The notes: generated from the letters alone by a model not told the origin. A stretch of 64,000 bases of DNA from Blautia caecimuris (GCF_024622975.1 NZ_JANJZT010000013.1:34073-98072); one strand, 5' to 3'; positions 1 to 9,067 are shown, counted from the first letter of the stretch. Made by a program: numbers and translations.

Positions 1-246
<246 letters not shown>

Positions 247-269
247 TTATTATCTAAGAATGCTCGATT

Positions 270-368
270 CACTAAATTCATCCTTCCCTGCGGTCGGATT
301 CATTAAGTTCCTTCGAGCGACCTTCGCACTAAATTCAACCTGCGCCATACGGCTTGTTTTCATTAAGT
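270..368. repeat. Two tandem imperfect repeat units in the grpE-dnaK spacer
   Basis: CACTAAATTC occurs at 270-279 and 327-336, and TTCATTAAGT at 299-308 and 359-368, giving two units of about 57-60 bp. Within a unit the two half-motifs are nearly reverse complements (GCACTAAATTCA versus GCACTTAATGAA), so each unit could fold as an imperfect hairpin. They lie inside an operon, so they would be present in the mRNA between grpE and dnaK. Function unknown; a processing or stabilising element is one possibility. Confidence 0.5.
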
Positions 369-376
369 GCTCTGGG

Positions 377-1006
377 TCAGTTGGCAACCTTTACCATACT
401 GTGACGAACTACAAATCCTTTATAGGTGTAGCCTTTCTGAAGCTCTTCCACAACCATATTGTCTCCGGCTTCCTCATCTTCCACATGCATTACCGCATTA
501 TGGAAATCCGGATCAAATTCTTTGCCGACAGCCTCGATCGCTTCTACACCAAGTCCCTCCAGTGTTGTCATAAGCTGTTTGTAGATCATCTTCATGCCGT
601 CTGCAAAAGCATCTCCCTCCTGAGCCTGTGCAAGTCCTCTCTCAAAGTTATCAACTACCGGAAGCATATTTTCAATGATCTCTTTTGCGCCGATCACATA
701 CATGCTGGATTTTTCTTTTTCTGTACGTTTACGGAAATTGTCAAACTCTGCCATGCTGCGTTTCAGCCGGTCAGTCAGCTCTTCAATCTGCTGATCTTTT
801 TTATCCTTTTTCTTTTTTCCAAAGAAAGAGGTTTTTGTTTTTCCCTCAGTTTTTTCATCCGCGGAAGCTTCGCTTTCCTCTGCGGTATTTTCTCCGGCTG
901 TGGCTTCCGGTGAATCGTCCTGAGCCTCTGTTACAGTCTCGTTTTCAGAAATTTCTTTTTCTGTATCTTCCTGTACTTCAGCTGCGTTCTTCTTTTCTTC
1001 TGCCAC
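377..1006 (-). CDS. grpE: Nucleotide exchange factor GrpE
   Basis: 209 residues. The first ~75 residues are acidic and low-complexity with a lysine-rich patch. A helical region follows (about 75-130, rich in EELTDRLKR and EFDNFRKRTEKE-type heptads), then the compact beta domain that contacts DnaK and ends GFVVRHSMVKVAN. GrpE exchanges ADP for ATP on DnaK. The start is GTG at 1006 (GTG-GCA-GAA) with an AAAGGTGG sequence upstream. It lies between hrcA and dnaK and belongs to the CIRCE-controlled operon. The long acidic N-terminal tail is common in Clostridia. Confidence 0.97.
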   Translation of the reverse strand: MAEEKKNAAEVQEDTEKEISENETVTEAQDDSPEATAGENTAEESEASADEKTEGKTKTSFFGKKKKDKKDQQIEELTDRLKRSMAEFDNFRKRTEKEKSSMYVIGAKEIIENMLPVVDNFERGLAQAQEGDAFADGMKMIYKQLMTTLEGLGVEAIEAVGKEFDPDFHNAVMHVEDEEAGDNMVVEELQKGYTYKGFVVRHSMVKVAN

Positions 1007-1024
1007 GCGTTCTCTACCACCTTT

Positions 1025-2095
1025 CTATCCAGCCTGCTGGCTGTCACCATTTTCCTTTTTATTTTTTCCAAATACCTGATCTAATTCAACCTTCAGGGTC
1101 TTCAGATTATTAACAACATTTTCGTAATCCATCCGTTTCGGTCCTACGATGCCAATTGTTCCATGCATCCCCTCGCCTAACTCGTAAGTGGCTGTTACAA
1201 CACTGCAGTCTTTCATGGTAGGAATCGGAAGTTCATCTCCGATATACACCTGAACGCCTGTGTTGTCTGCATCTGCCATGCTTTCCTTTACAAGATCTGC
1301 AAGCTGCTGTTTTTCTTCAAATGCGGAAATCAAACCCGTTGCTTTTTCCTTATCTGATAATTCCGGATACTTGAAAAAGTTCGTAGCGCCTGACGTATAG
1401 ATTTCCAGATCCTCTTCATCCACATGTATAGTGGCTGCAACTGCGTCCAGTACACTGGCTACCAGCCCGCTGTGGATTCCCGCCTGCTCCTTCAGCCTTG
1501 CGATCATTCCCAGGTTAATATCCTGAATCGGAAGCCCGTTGAGATTTGTATTAAGAAGAAGATTCAGTTTTAAAATTGTCTCATCATCCATTTCCTCATC
1601 AAGATCTATAATCTGGTTCCGGATGACATTTCCCTCACAGACAACTACAGCTACCAGCTGAAGTTCATTTACTCTGGAAAGCTGAATAAATTTCAGCTTG
1701 TTTCCGCTGTACTGGGGAACTGAGATCATTGTTGCATAATTGGTATTGCAGGCAAGAACTCTGGCTACCTTTTTCAGGACCTTTTCCATCTTGTCTGTTT
1801 TCTCAATCATCAGATTTCGGATCTCTTCAATCTCATCTTCCTTTTCCTGCATCAGCTCATCCACATACAGCCGATACCCTTTATCTGAAGGAATTCTTCC
1901 AGCAGAGGTATGAGGCTGTACAATATAGCCCAAATCTGTCAGGTCAGACATTTCATTTCGGATTGTTGCTGAGCTGACATTAAGATCTGTATACTTGGAA
2001 ATTGTCCGGGATCCCACCGGCTCCCCTGTTTCCATATAGGTCTTGATGATCGCTTTTAAAATCTTCTTCTTACGATCAGTCAAAATATCTTCCAC
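1025..2095 (-). CDS. hrcA: Heat-inducible transcription repressor HrcA
   Basis: About 356 residues from the GTG at 2095, preceded by AAAGGAG at 8-nt spacing. The frame stays open to 2134, but that upstream TTG lies inside the CIRCE operator and cannot be a sensible start. The N-terminus (LTDRKKKILKAII, then TIRNEMSDLTDLGYI and HTSAGRIPSDKGYR) is the HrcA winged-helix DNA-binding domain; a GAF-like/dimerisation region follows. HrcA binds CIRCE and represses hrcA-grpE-dnaK, with GroEL feeding back on its folding. It is the first gene of the operon and autoregulated through the operator at 2118-2144. Confidence 0.97.
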   Translation of the reverse strand: MEDILTDRKKKILKAIIKTYMETGEPVGSRTISKYTDLNVSSATIRNEMSDLTDLGYIVQPHTSAGRIPSDKGYRLYVDELMQEKEDEIEEIRNLMIEKTDKMEKVLKKVARVLACNTNYATMISVPQYSGNKLKFIQLSRVNELQLVAVVVCEGNVIRNQIIDLDEEMDDETILKLNLLLNTNLNGLPIQDINLGMIARLKEQAGIHSGLVASVLDAVAATIHVDEEDLEIYTSGATNFFKYPELSDKEKATGLISAFEEKQQLADLVKESMADADNTGVQVYIGDELPIPTMKDCSVVTATYELGEGMHGTIGIVGPKRMDYENVVNNLKTLKVELDQVFGKNKKENGDSQQAG

Positions 2096-2117
2096 GCCCT
2101 CAGCTCCTTTCCCTTTA

Positions 2118-2144
2118 TTAGCACTCAATATCAAGGAGTGCTAA
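2118..2144 (-). promoter_or_regulatory. CIRCE operator
   Basis: A perfect inverted repeat TTAGCACTC-N9-GAGTGCTAA lies between the hrcA promoter and its GTG start, exactly matching the CIRCE consensus bound by HrcA. Confidence 0.98.
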
Positions 2145-2157
2145 CATCTACATTGTT

Positions 2158-2186
2158 AAGATAGCACCGTTAAAATAGTTTGTCAA
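2158..2186 (-). promoter_or_regulatory. Sigma-A type promoter of hrcA-grpE-dnaK
   Basis: On the reverse strand TTGACA (2186-2181), 17-nt spacer, then TATCTT (2163-2158), immediately upstream of CIRCE, so a bound HrcA would sit at the transcription start. Confidence 0.8.
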
Positions 2187-2229
2187 GAGATAAGAAGTAT
2201 TTTTATGAAAATCTTTTTATACAGAAAGA

Positions 2230-2270
2230 ATGCAGGCACTCCAGAAAATACTTATCTGAAATGCCTGCAT
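2230..2270 (-). terminator. Stem-loop downstream of uvrB
   Basis: ATGCAGGCA (2230-2238) pairs with TGCCTGCAT (2262-2270) around a 23-nt loop, just after the uvrB stop. The T-tract on the reverse strand is broken, so termination efficiency is uncertain. Confidence 0.55.
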
Positions 2271-2294
2271 TTATATTAATGAAGGGGAATTTAT

Positions 2295-4292
2295 CTATTC
2301 CAATTCCTGAAGATTCCTCTTCAGCTCCAGCATCTTATCCCTCAGCTCTGCCGCCTGCTCAAAGTTCAGATCTGCTGCTGCCGCGCGCATCTGCTTTTCT
2401 ACCTGGGCGATCAGCTTCATCAATTCCTTACGGCTCATGGACTCCGGATCTTTTTTCAGCTTCACTTCAGTCTCCGCAACTGCTTTGGAAACTGTGATCA
2501 GGTCACGAACCGCCTTTTTAATAGTCATTGGAGTAATTCCATGCTCCTTATTATAAGCTTCCTGAATACTTCGGCGGCGCTCTGTTTCCTGAATGGCTTT
2601 TTTCATGGAATCTGTCATAACATCCGCATACATGATTACATGGCCTTCACTGTTTCGTGCCGCACGGCCAATGGTCTGGATCAAAGAGACTTCTGAACGG
2701 AGAAATCCCTCTTTATCTGCATCCAGAATTGCCACCAGCGTAATCTCAGGAATGTCCAATCCCTCCCTGAGAAGGTTAATACCCACCAGAACATCAAATA
2801 CATCCAGGCGCATATCACGGATAATTTCCGCGCGCTCCAGTGTATCAATATCTGAGTGAAGATACCGGACACGGATTCCTACATCCTTCATATAAGCAGT
2901 AAGATCCTCTGCCATACGCTTGGTCAGAGTTGTAATCAGAATTTTGTGACCCTTTTCAACCTCTTTGTTGACCTCGCTGATCAGATCGTCAATCTGTCCC
3001 TCTACAGGACGGACTTCCACTTTTGGATCAAGAAGCCCTGTAGGGCGGATGATCTGTTCTGCCCGAAGCAGCTCATGGTCAGCCTCATACTGCCCCGGAG
3101 TTGCTGACACAAACATCACCTGATCCAGTTTACCTTCAAATTCATCAAAGCTTAATGGACGGTTATCCTTAGCTGACGGCAGACGGAAACCATAATCTAC
3201 CAGAGTCTGCTTCCTGCTCTGATCGCCTGCATACATTCCTCCTACCTGAGAGACTGTTTTATGAGACTCATCAATAATAAGAAGAAAATCATCCTTAAAA
3301 TAATCCATCAATGTATAAGGCGGCTGTCCCGGAGCCAGTCCGGTCAGATGTCTGGAATAATTTTCGATTCCTGAGCAGAAACCAGTCTCTTTCATCATCT
3401 CTACATCAAAATTAGTTCGCTCCGCTATTCTCTGAGCCTCAATGAGCTTGTCCTCACCTTTAAAATAATCTACCTGCTCCTTCATTTCTGCAAGAATGGC
3501 ATCTGCAGCTTTTTTAATCTGCTCCTGAGGCACAACATAATGAGAGGCCGGGAAAATTCCTACATGGCTCTCTTCATTTTTAATCTCGCCGGTCAGCACA
3601 TCAATCTCCGTGATCCGCTCGATCTCATCCCCAAAAAATTCCACACGAACCGCCCGGTCTGTGGCATTGGCCGGAAAAATTTCAAGCACATCTCCCTTCA
3701 CCCGGAAGGTACCTCTATGAAAGTCCATTTCATTCCGTGTATACTGAATGTCGATCAGCTGCCGTATGACCTCATCCCTGTCTTTTTCCATGCCCGGACG
3801 CAGAGAGATCATCATATCAAAGAACTCCTGGGGAGCGCCCAGACCATAAATGCAGGATACAGAAGAAACCACAATCACATCCCGTCTCTCACATAGAGCC
3901 GCAGTTGCAGAAAGACGCATCTTATCAATCTCGTCATTGGTAGACGCATCCTTTGCAATATATGTATCCGTGGAAGGAACATAGGCCTCCGGCTGGTAGT
4001 AGTCGTAGTAGGATACAAAGTATTCCACTGCATTCTCCGGAAAAAATTCCTTAAACTCACCGTAGAGCTGTGCCGCCAGAGTTTTATTGTGGGCAAGCAC
4101 CAAAGTTGGTTTATTTAACTTGGCAATGACGTTCGCCATTGTGAAAGTCTTACCGGAACCTGTGACACCCAGCAAAGTCTCGAACTGGTTGCCTTCTTTG
4201 AAGCCCTTCACCAGTTTTTCGATTGCCTGTGGCTGATCGCCAGTTGGTTTGTATTCAGAGTGAAGTTTGAAGATTTGTTGTAAGTTCTGCAC
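2295..4292 (-). CDS. uvrB: Excinuclease ABC subunit B (UvrB)
   Basis: 665 residues, full length. Walker A GVTGSGKT near residue 42, the damage-verifying hairpin [12 protein letters not shown] near 92, DESHKT (Walker B) near 338, helicase motif region [11 protein letters not shown] near 540, and a C-terminal UVR domain that binds UvrC. It acts in nucleotide-excision repair with UvrA and UvrC, not present here. Start is GTG at 4292 with AGGAGG seven nt upstream. A palindrome GAACATTTGTTC 160 bp upstream resembles a Firmicutes LexA box. A decayed copy of its residues ~58-92 lies at 4699-4812. Confidence 0.98.
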   Translation of the reverse strand: MQNLQQIFKLHSEYKPTGDQPQAIEKLVKGFKEGNQFETLLGVTGSGKTFTMANVIAKLNKPTLVLAHNKTLAAQLYGEFKEFFPENAVEYFVSYYDYYQPEAYVPSTDTYIAKDASTNDEIDKMRLSATAALCERRDVIVVSSVSCIYGLGAPQEFFDMMISLRPGMEKDRDEVIRQLIDIQYTRNEMDFHRGTFRVKGDVLEIFPANATDRAVRVEFFGDEIERITEIDVLTGEIKNEESHVGIFPASHYVVPQEQIKKAADAILAEMKEQVDYFKGEDKLIEAQRIAERTNFDVEMMKETGFCSGIENYSRHLTGLAPGQPPYTLMDYFKDDFLLIIDESHKTVSQVGGMYAGDQSRKQTLVDYGFRLPSAKDNRPLSFDEFEGKLDQVMFVSATPGQYEADHELLRAEQIIRPTGLLDPKVEVRPVEGQIDDLISEVNKEVEKGHKILITTLTKRMAEDLTAYMKDVGIRVRYLHSDIDTLERAEIIRDMRLDVFDVLVGINLLREGLDIPEITLVAILDADKEGFLRSEVSLIQTIGRAARNSEGHVIMYADVMTDSMKKAIQETERRRSIQEAYNKEHGITPMTIKKAVRDLITVSKAVAETEVKLKKDPESMSRKELMKLIAQVEKQMRAAAADLNFEQAAELRDKMLELKRNLQELE

Positions 4293-4451
4293 AAAAGCAC
4301 CTCCTGGTTTTTATATCATAAAATAAACGTTCGTCTGTCAGGCAGAAATTCGTCGAAGTACATTAAAAAATAGTGAACCTAGCATGGACGAATTAACACT
4401 TAAATTTAAGAGATATTGTACCATGAAAAAATAAAATTGTATATGGGATTT

Positions 4452-4463
4452 GAACATTTGTTC
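4452..4463. promoter_or_regulatory. Candidate LexA (SOS) box upstream of uvrB
   Basis: GAACATTTGTTC is a perfect GAAC-N4-GTTC palindrome, the core seen in Firmicutes SOS boxes. It lies 160 bp before the uvrB start, implying a long leader if it controls that gene. Placement relative to a promoter is not clear. Confidence 0.45.
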
Positions 4464-4698
4464 TTTTCAAATTATTACCATGTACATCCATGGTTAGCAA
4501 CTCTTAATAGCTGTTTGCAGCGTTTCCAGTGGAAATCCTTACTTCTACATCAAGCAGCGTCTGCATTCATACCGTTTATGATATAAAAATCACCTGTTGC
4601 ACTTATTCGCATAACATCTGTTTACATAAAAATATCCCTCAGGTTTTCAAACCCTGGGGGACATCTCAATGCAATTTAATATCAAAATGCCAGAAGAC

Positions 4699-4812
4699 AA
4701 AATATTCCATCCCATTGTCCGGGAAGAATCCTTTAAACTCGCCGTAAAGCTGGATGCCAGGGTTTTATTGTCGACAGGCACAAACATAGGCTTATTCAAT
4801 TCCTGATCCATG
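4699..4812 (-). pseudogene. Decayed duplicate fragment of uvrB
   Basis: The reverse-strand translation gives LNKPMFVPVDNKTLAS and, after a frameshift, QLYGEFKGFFPDNGMEYFV. UvrB has [16 protein letters not shown] and [19 protein letters not shown] at residues ~58-83. DNA similarity to 4018-4120 is visible along the whole stretch with small indels. It lies about 400 bp upstream of intact uvrB in the same orientation. It must be non-functional; it is a relic of a partial duplication or of recombination with a second uvrB. The rest of 4293-4895 shows no gene I can support. Confidence 0.75.
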
Positions 4813-4895
4813 CAGTTCTCCTTAAATTTTGCTGACAATCATATAACTTCCCATTCCTGCCCAAAGCAAATGATATTACATATCTCTGATATCTC

Positions 4896-5312
4896 TCACA
4901 TAACTGCCAGAAGCAAAGTTCCCACAGTCATACATGCCACGCCCAATGCTGCTTTTTTAGTCAGTTTTTCATGAAATACAGTCCACGAAAATGCAATGGT
5001 AACAAGAATGCTTAATTTATCCACAGCAACAACCACACTTGCCGGGCCCTGCTGCAAAGCATGATAGTAACAAAGCCAGGAGGCTCCTGTGGAAAGCCCT
5101 GACAATACCAGAAATACCATTGTCCGTGTACCTATTTTTCCAATCCCGCTCCCGGCTCCTGTAATCAGAACCATCAGCCAGGAAAATATCAGTACAACAA
5201 CTGTTCGAATGGCTGTAGCCACATCGGAATCTGTTTTCTGTATTCCGCATTTTGCAAGAATTGCTGTAATTCCTGCAAAAAACGAAGAGCCTATTGCATA
5301 AAAAATCCACAT
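4896..5312 (-). CDS. Small EamA/DMT-family membrane transporter (half-size)
   Basis: 138 residues from the ATG at 5312, which has AAAGGAGG seven nt upstream; the frame is open further 5' but that extension looks unrelated to the family. Four or five hydrophobic segments, with the EamA-type end ASVVVAVDKLSILVTIAFSW followed by a FHEKLTKKAALGVACMTVG segment. EamA proteins of the drug/metabolite transporter superfamily usually have ten helices in two repeats; this is a single repeat and would have to dimerise. Substrate unknown. Confidence 0.8.
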   Translation of the reverse strand: MWIFYAIGSSFFAGITAILAKCGIQKTDSDVATAIRTVVVLIFSWLMVLITGAGSGIGKIGTRTMVFLVLSGLSTGASWLCYYHALQQGPASVVVAVDKLSILVTIAFSWTVFHEKLTKKAALGVACMTVGTLLLAVM

Positions 5313-5466
5313 AACTGCCTCCTTTATCCTGAGTTCTGTCACCTTCACCATTGAATCAAGGGTTACTTTTTCAATCTCTGCAATATCTGTCAGGATGTAC
5401 AGTAAAAAATCATGCACTTTGATCTTTTTTAATTCAATCAGATCCTCCGTCCAAATCCTTATTAAT

Positions 5467-5498
5467 GAAAAAGCACAGAAAAATTCCTGTGCTTTTTC
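5467..5498 (-). terminator. Rho-independent terminator
   Basis: GAAAAAGCACAG (5467-5478) and CTGTGCTTTTTC (5487-5498) form a perfect 12-bp stem with flanking A and T runs, just downstream of the gene ending at 5504. Its symmetry would let it work in both directions. Confidence 0.85.
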
Positions 5499-5503
5499 AT
5501 AAG

Positions 5504-5986
5504 CTACTGCATCGGACACATCACAATAATTCTTTGCGGCGCAGTCTGCGGAGGAATGCTTTTTGTCACAGAGCTATAGTAAACCAGCAGCTCCTGCCCT
5601 TCCGGGCTGCACATAAAACGCTGCCCGTTCAAAGTGCGTATATTTGTGACAGGGGAAAGATTCAGTTTCAGAGATCCATCTTCTGCAGTCAGCGTATCAT
5701 CAAAAAACTTCAGCGCAACATCCTGCCCGGCTCTTAATGCAGTCACCAGTTCCGCCTGATACTGGGGTGGAAAAATAGCCGGTGCAGGAAGGCTGGTATC
5801 ATAAAAAGCAGCTACCTTCATCCCCCGCCTGAGTCTGGTGTTATCCACAACAATGGTATCACCCGACACCACAAAATTCACAATTTCTCCATCTGTATCA
5901 ACGGAAATCAGAAGCGAGCAGCAGGAACCTCCACTCCTGATATCCCGGATTACTCCAGTTACCTTTTCATAAGAAGAAAATGTCAT
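5504..5986 (-). CDS. Hypothetical protein, possible OB-fold-like
   Basis: 160 residues, no family I recognise. The first ~60 residues alternate hydrophobic and polar residues in short strands (VTGVIRDI, LLISVDTDGEIVNFVVSGDT) suggesting a small beta-barrel. A conserved-looking PAIFPPQYQAELV segment follows around residue 70. No signal peptide or membrane segment, so probably cytosolic. It has its own terminator and is followed by the EamA gene in the same direction. Confidence 0.6.
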   Translation of the reverse strand: MTFSSYEKVTGVIRDIRSGGSCCSLLISVDTDGEIVNFVVSGDTIVVDNTRLRRGMKVAAFYDTSLPAPAIFPPQYQAELVTALRAGQDVALKFFDDTLTAEDGSLKLNLSPVTNIRTLNGQRFMCSPEGQELLVYYSSVTKSIPPQTAPQRIIVMCPMQ

Positions 5987-6054
5987 GACAAAACCTTTTT
6001 TATTTATTTTATGAAATAAGAAACGATTCTGTTACTTCTCTGCCGGAGTTTTTC

Positions 6055-7029
6055 CTACCTGATATAAATGCCATCTGTCCCCACAAAAGCATCTTCCGGA
6101 TATTCTGAATCCAACAGTTCACTTCTTTTCTGCAAAAAATTCTCGTACTCATTCTCCATCAGGCAATACAAAAGCTTTCTGGGCATTCCTACACGGACTC
6201 TACGTTCTTCCTCCTTGGACTCTGTTTCAGAAAAATAAGGTACTGTCAGGGAAATTTCTACATTTTTCCCACAAAGACGAAGCCCCTCTCCCTGTTCCAT
6301 AAACAGCTCACAAAGAGGCTGGTAATATGCTCTGAAAAAATCTTCCTCTCGAAATCTGATACACTCTTTTTTTTCTTTCCGGTCACTTTCAGGCTGACGT
6401 ACCACTCCGCAAAGATAGCTGTGATCATAATAAGTCATACACACAGCCGCCGGAGCAGGTACATTTCCATTTACAGATTCTATATCTGAAATCTGCTGAC
6501 TTCCCTTTTTCAAAGCCTGCTCTCTTCTGTTGCTTCCTCCTTTTGCTTCCCACACACTCCACTGGTTTTTAGGTATGCTCAGTCCGATCATATCCTGCCG
6601 CCATTCACTGTTAAAGAAGTCAATAAATTCTTTCTGATCAATACTGCTGATCAGGTTCAGATGCGTCAGATAGTCTGCTCCGTAAAGCCTTCCGCTGATA
6701 AGCTTTGTCAGAAACATTCCCATATAATAGGACATCACACTCTTTTCAGAAGAATCCAGATAAGCAATCCGTTTTGCTTTTTTCAGACGGTCCCCCTCTG
6801 TGTCAAGAGCAGTCTCCACAAGAAACATTTTATAGGTAAGCTCCAGCTTCTTTTTTGATAAAAAAGAAGCTGTCATTCTCTGGATAGGCATTCCGCAGGT
6901 AACCACTGCATGGAGCAGCTCCTTATTAGAAAATACCAGCTCTGTATTTTTATTTACCAGGCCCGTAGTGCTGCCACAGTCCTCCTGCTCCAGGGATATC
7001 GTATACGTTTTATCTTCTGTTAAAATCAT
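6055..7029 (-). CDS. Hypothetical protein with a possible PD-(D/E)XK nuclease motif
   Basis: 324 residues, start ATG at 7029 with AAGGAG seven nt upstream. I do not recognise the whole protein. Residues 141-165 read SEWRQDMIGL ... WSVWEAKGG: an Asp (D146) followed 15 residues later by E-A-K (E161, K163) after a hydrophobic strand, then a basic helix ending ALKKGSQQI. This is the spacing of the PD-(D/E)XK nuclease core. No recognition domain, methylase or helicase is nearby. The nuclease reading rests on this one motif and is an inference. Confidence 0.55.
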   Translation of the reverse strand: MILTEDKTYTISLEQEDCGSTTGLVNKNTELVFSNKELLHAVVTCGMPIQRMTASFLSKKKLELTYKMFLVETALDTEGDRLKKAKRIAYLDSSEKSVMSYYMGMFLTKLISGRLYGADYLTHLNLISSIDQKEFIDFFNSEWRQDMIGLSIPKNQWSVWEAKGGSNRREQALKKGSQQISDIESVNGNVPAPAAVCMTYYDHSYLCGVVRQPESDRKEKKECIRFREEDFFRAYYQPLCELFMEQGEGLRLCGKNVEISLTVPYFSETESKEEERRVRVGMPRKLLYCLMENEYENFLQKRSELLDSEYPEDAFVGTDGIYIR

Positions 7030-7253
7030 AATCCGTCTCCTTGAAAAATGATAAAATTTCTGCTTTTATTGTATCATTTTTTAAATGATTTAGGCAATGG
7101 ATTTTAACGAAATCTTCCTGTTACTCACCCCATATGGAATTTCATTTTACACTGGAATTTAAGATTTCAAATCAGCTGATCCTCCTATTCGCACACTTCC
7201 GTTTTTATGACATAAAATATATGGTATCTCAATTTATCAGAAAGGATTTGTTC

Positions 7254-7577
7254 ATGGAAAATTATCATGTGAACCGTTCCTGTGGACGTCCATACCATGC
7301 AACCTGCGGTATGGCTAAAGCACAGATGGCAGCCAGGTCTTCTTCCTGTCCGTGTACAGAACAGCATAAGAATCAGTCCTGTGCCTGCCGTATGCCCAAT
7401 ACAGTTACAATAAATCCGGAAATGTACACCCATGCAGATCATATGGAGCCAGCAATGGCATATGTGCCCTGCCAGCAGCTTACCACTACCTATGATCTGT
7501 GTTATGCACTGAATGTGGGAACGATTTTTCCGCAGCTTTGCAAACCATTTTGCGGAAAGAGAGGTGGACGAAGATGA
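7254..7577 (+). CDS. cotJA: Spore coat associated protein CotJA
   Basis: 107 residues from the ATG at 7254 (AAAGGA upstream); the frame extends 5' but without a ribosome site. The C-terminal half has the CotJA signature LCYALNVGTIFPQLCKPF; the N-terminal part is Cys-rich. CotJA is a small inner spore-coat protein encoded with cotJB and cotJC and needed for CotJC incorporation. Its stop overlaps the cotJB start (ATGA at 7574-7577), so the operon is translationally coupled. Expression is expected in the mother cell during sporulation; I could not place a sigma-E promoter with confidence. Confidence 0.92.
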   Translation: MENYHVNRSCGRPYHATCGMAKAQMAARSSSCPCTEQHKNQSCACRMPNTVTINPEMYTHADHMEPAMAYVPCQQLTTTYDLCYALNVGTIFPQLCKPFCGKRGGRR

Positions 7578-7858
7578 TGTATCAGAATTCTTCAGGCTCC
7601 AAAGCACAGCTTCTTCAGAAAATCAATGAAGTCAGCTTTGCAGTCAATGATATTCTCCTTTATCTGGACACACATCCCTGCTGCGAAAAAGGAATGGCAC
7701 TTTACCGTGAATATGCAGCAGAACGAAAAAAGCTGATGAAAGAATATGCGCAGTGTTATGGTCCTCTTACTGTAGATGATGCTCTGGAATCAGACGGAAA
7801 CACCTGGAAATGGATGGAACAGCCATTCCCATGGGAAACGGAAGGAGGATGCAGATAA
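7574..7858 (+). CDS. cotJB: Spore coat protein CotJB
   Basis: 94 residues. Start ATG at 7574 overlaps the cotJA stop; a second ATG follows immediately. Recognisable features are FAVNDILLYLDTHPCCEKGM near residue 25 and the C-terminal WKWMEQPFPWETEGGCR, typical of CotJB. It is a small coat component acting with CotJA and CotJC at the spore surface. It is followed three bases later by cotJC, whose ribosome site lies in the end of this gene. Confidence 0.92.
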   Translation: MMYQNSSGSKAQLLQKINEVSFAVNDILLYLDTHPCCEKGMALYREYAAERKKLMKEYAQCYGPLTVDDALESDGNTWKWMEQPFPWETEGGCR

Positions 7859-7861
7859 CTT

Positions 7862-8488
7862 ATGTGGAATTATGAAAAAAGATTGCAGTATCCCATCAAC
7901 ATTAAAACCCCTAATGCGAAGCTTGCTCAGTTTATCATGAGCCAGTATGGTGGCCCGGACGGTGAGATCAGTGCTTCCCTCCGCTATCTTTCCCAGCGCT
8001 TTTCCATGCCAAACCGAATGGCAACAGCTGTACTAAACGATATAGGCACGGAAGAGCTGGCCCATCTGGAGATGGTATCTACTATCGTTCACCAGCTTAC
8101 CCGCGATCTCTCCATGGAGGAAATAGAAAAAAGTGGTCTGGGCGCCTATTATATTGACCATACGGTAGGCATATGGCCTCAGGCTGCGGGTGGGATCCCA
8201 TTTAACGCCTGTGAATTCCAGAGTAAGGGCGATCCCCTTACCGATCTTTTTGAAGATCTTGCAGCAGAGCAAAAAGCCCGTGCCACCTATGACAATATTC
8301 TCCGTGTGGTACGCAACATCCCTGAGATTGCAGATCCCATCCGATTTCTCCGTGCAAGAGAAGTGGTTCATTTTCAGAGATTCGGTGAAGCCCTTCGAAG
8401 TGTTCAGGAACAGCTTGACTCCAAAAACTTCTACGCCTTCAACCCGTCCTTTGACATGCCCTGCGAGGCTTCCTGCAAAAAATGCTGA
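7862..8488 (+). CDS. cotJC: Spore coat protein CotJC (manganese-catalase family)
   Basis: 208 residues, mostly helical, of the Mn-catalase/ferritin-like fold. Glu/His metal-ligand positions are visible in the paired helices (GTEELAHLEMVSTIVHQL near residue 62 and RAREVVHFQRFGEAL near 165). The protein ends in a Cys-containing tail CEASCKKC. Mn-catalase relatives dismute hydrogen peroxide; in spores CotJC is a coat structural protein that may retain peroxidase-like chemistry. It is the last gene of cotJABC and is followed by a hairpin at 8495-8518. Confidence 0.95.
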   Translation: MWNYEKRLQYPINIKTPNAKLAQFIMSQYGGPDGEISASLRYLSQRFSMPNRMATAVLNDIGTEELAHLEMVSTIVHQLTRDLSMEEIEKSGLGAYYIDHTVGIWPQAAGGIPFNACEFQSKGDPLTDLFEDLAAEQKARATYDNILRVVRNIPEIADPIRFLRAREVVHFQRFGEALRSVQEQLDSKNFYAFNPSFDMPCEASCKKC

Positions 8489-8494
8489 TAAAAA

Positions 8495-8518
8495 TCCCCC
8501 GGTCGTTACGGCCGGGGA
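8495..8518. terminator. Convergent terminator between cotJC and the flavin reductase gene
   Basis: TCCCCCGG (8495-8502) pairs with CCGGGGA (8512-8518) with inner CG pairs. On the reverse strand the stem is followed by ATTTTTA, so it best serves the leftward flavin-reductase gene; it may also end cotJC transcripts. Confidence 0.75.
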
Positions 8519-8530
8519 ATCACTTAAAAT

Positions 8531-9067
8531 TTACTCAATAATATATGCGTTGACAATTTCTCCATAATATGCAATATGTACATCCCGATTAGAGCCTGTA
8601 AAAGAGCTCTCTACATTCTGAGGATAAAATTTTTCTACAGTTTCTTTTTCCATTGCATTAATATCCTGCTTCTGTTTGTAGACAATCCTGCACTCCAATG
8701 TAAGAGGAAGCTCTTTAATTCCTGGAACGGAAATGCTTTCCGGCTCTTCCAGAGTCAGGCCAAGTTCTTTGAGCTTGTTCACGTCACGTCCGGATTTTGA
8801 ACCGCAAAAACCAAGAGCTTTTTTCTGGCTGTCATCAAGGGGTATATTTACTGTAAATTCTCCATTCTGTTCCAGAAGCTCTCTTGTAAATCTTCCCTCT
8901 CTGATCACAGTAATAAAAACAGGTTTTCCCCATTCAATTCCAAGCATTCCCCAGGAAATTGTCATGGAATTTACCCTCTCATCTGATTTTGATGTAATCA
9001 GAACGCCTGATTTTACACCATTTAAAATCTGTCCTGTATACTCAAATACATCAATCTTTTTTTTCAT
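8531..9067 (-). CDS. Flavin reductase-like domain protein
   Basis: 178 residues from the ATG at 9067, chosen because GGAGG lies nine nt upstream; an ATG at 9088 lacks a ribosome site. The pattern GVLITSKSDERVNSMTISWG (residues ~17-36), VNIPLDD near 72 and FCGSKSGRDVNKL near 85 matches the FMN-binding split-barrel of flavin reductase-like proteins, which bind FMN in the loop after the first strands and reduce it with NAD(P)H or serve as small flavoproteins. Stand-alone transcription unit ending in the hairpin at 8495-8518. Partner unknown. Confidence 0.85.
   Translation of the reverse strand: MKKKIDVFEYTGQILNGVKSGVLITSKSDERVNSMTISWGMLGIEWGKPVFITVIREGRFTRELLEQNGEFTVNIPLDDSQKKALGFCGSKSGRDVNKLKELGLTLEEPESISVPGIKELPLTLECRIVYKQKQDINAMEKETVEKFYPQNVESSFTGSNRDVHIAYYGEIVNAYIIE

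Noticed and set aside
2096..2134. Longer HrcA starting inside CIRCE
   Set aside because: The TTG lies in the operator and lacks a ribosome site; the GTG at 2095 has one.
5313..5519. N-terminal extension of the EamA protein
   Set aside because: It does not resemble the transporter family, overlaps the upstream terminator, and an internal ATG at 5312 has an ideal ribosome site.
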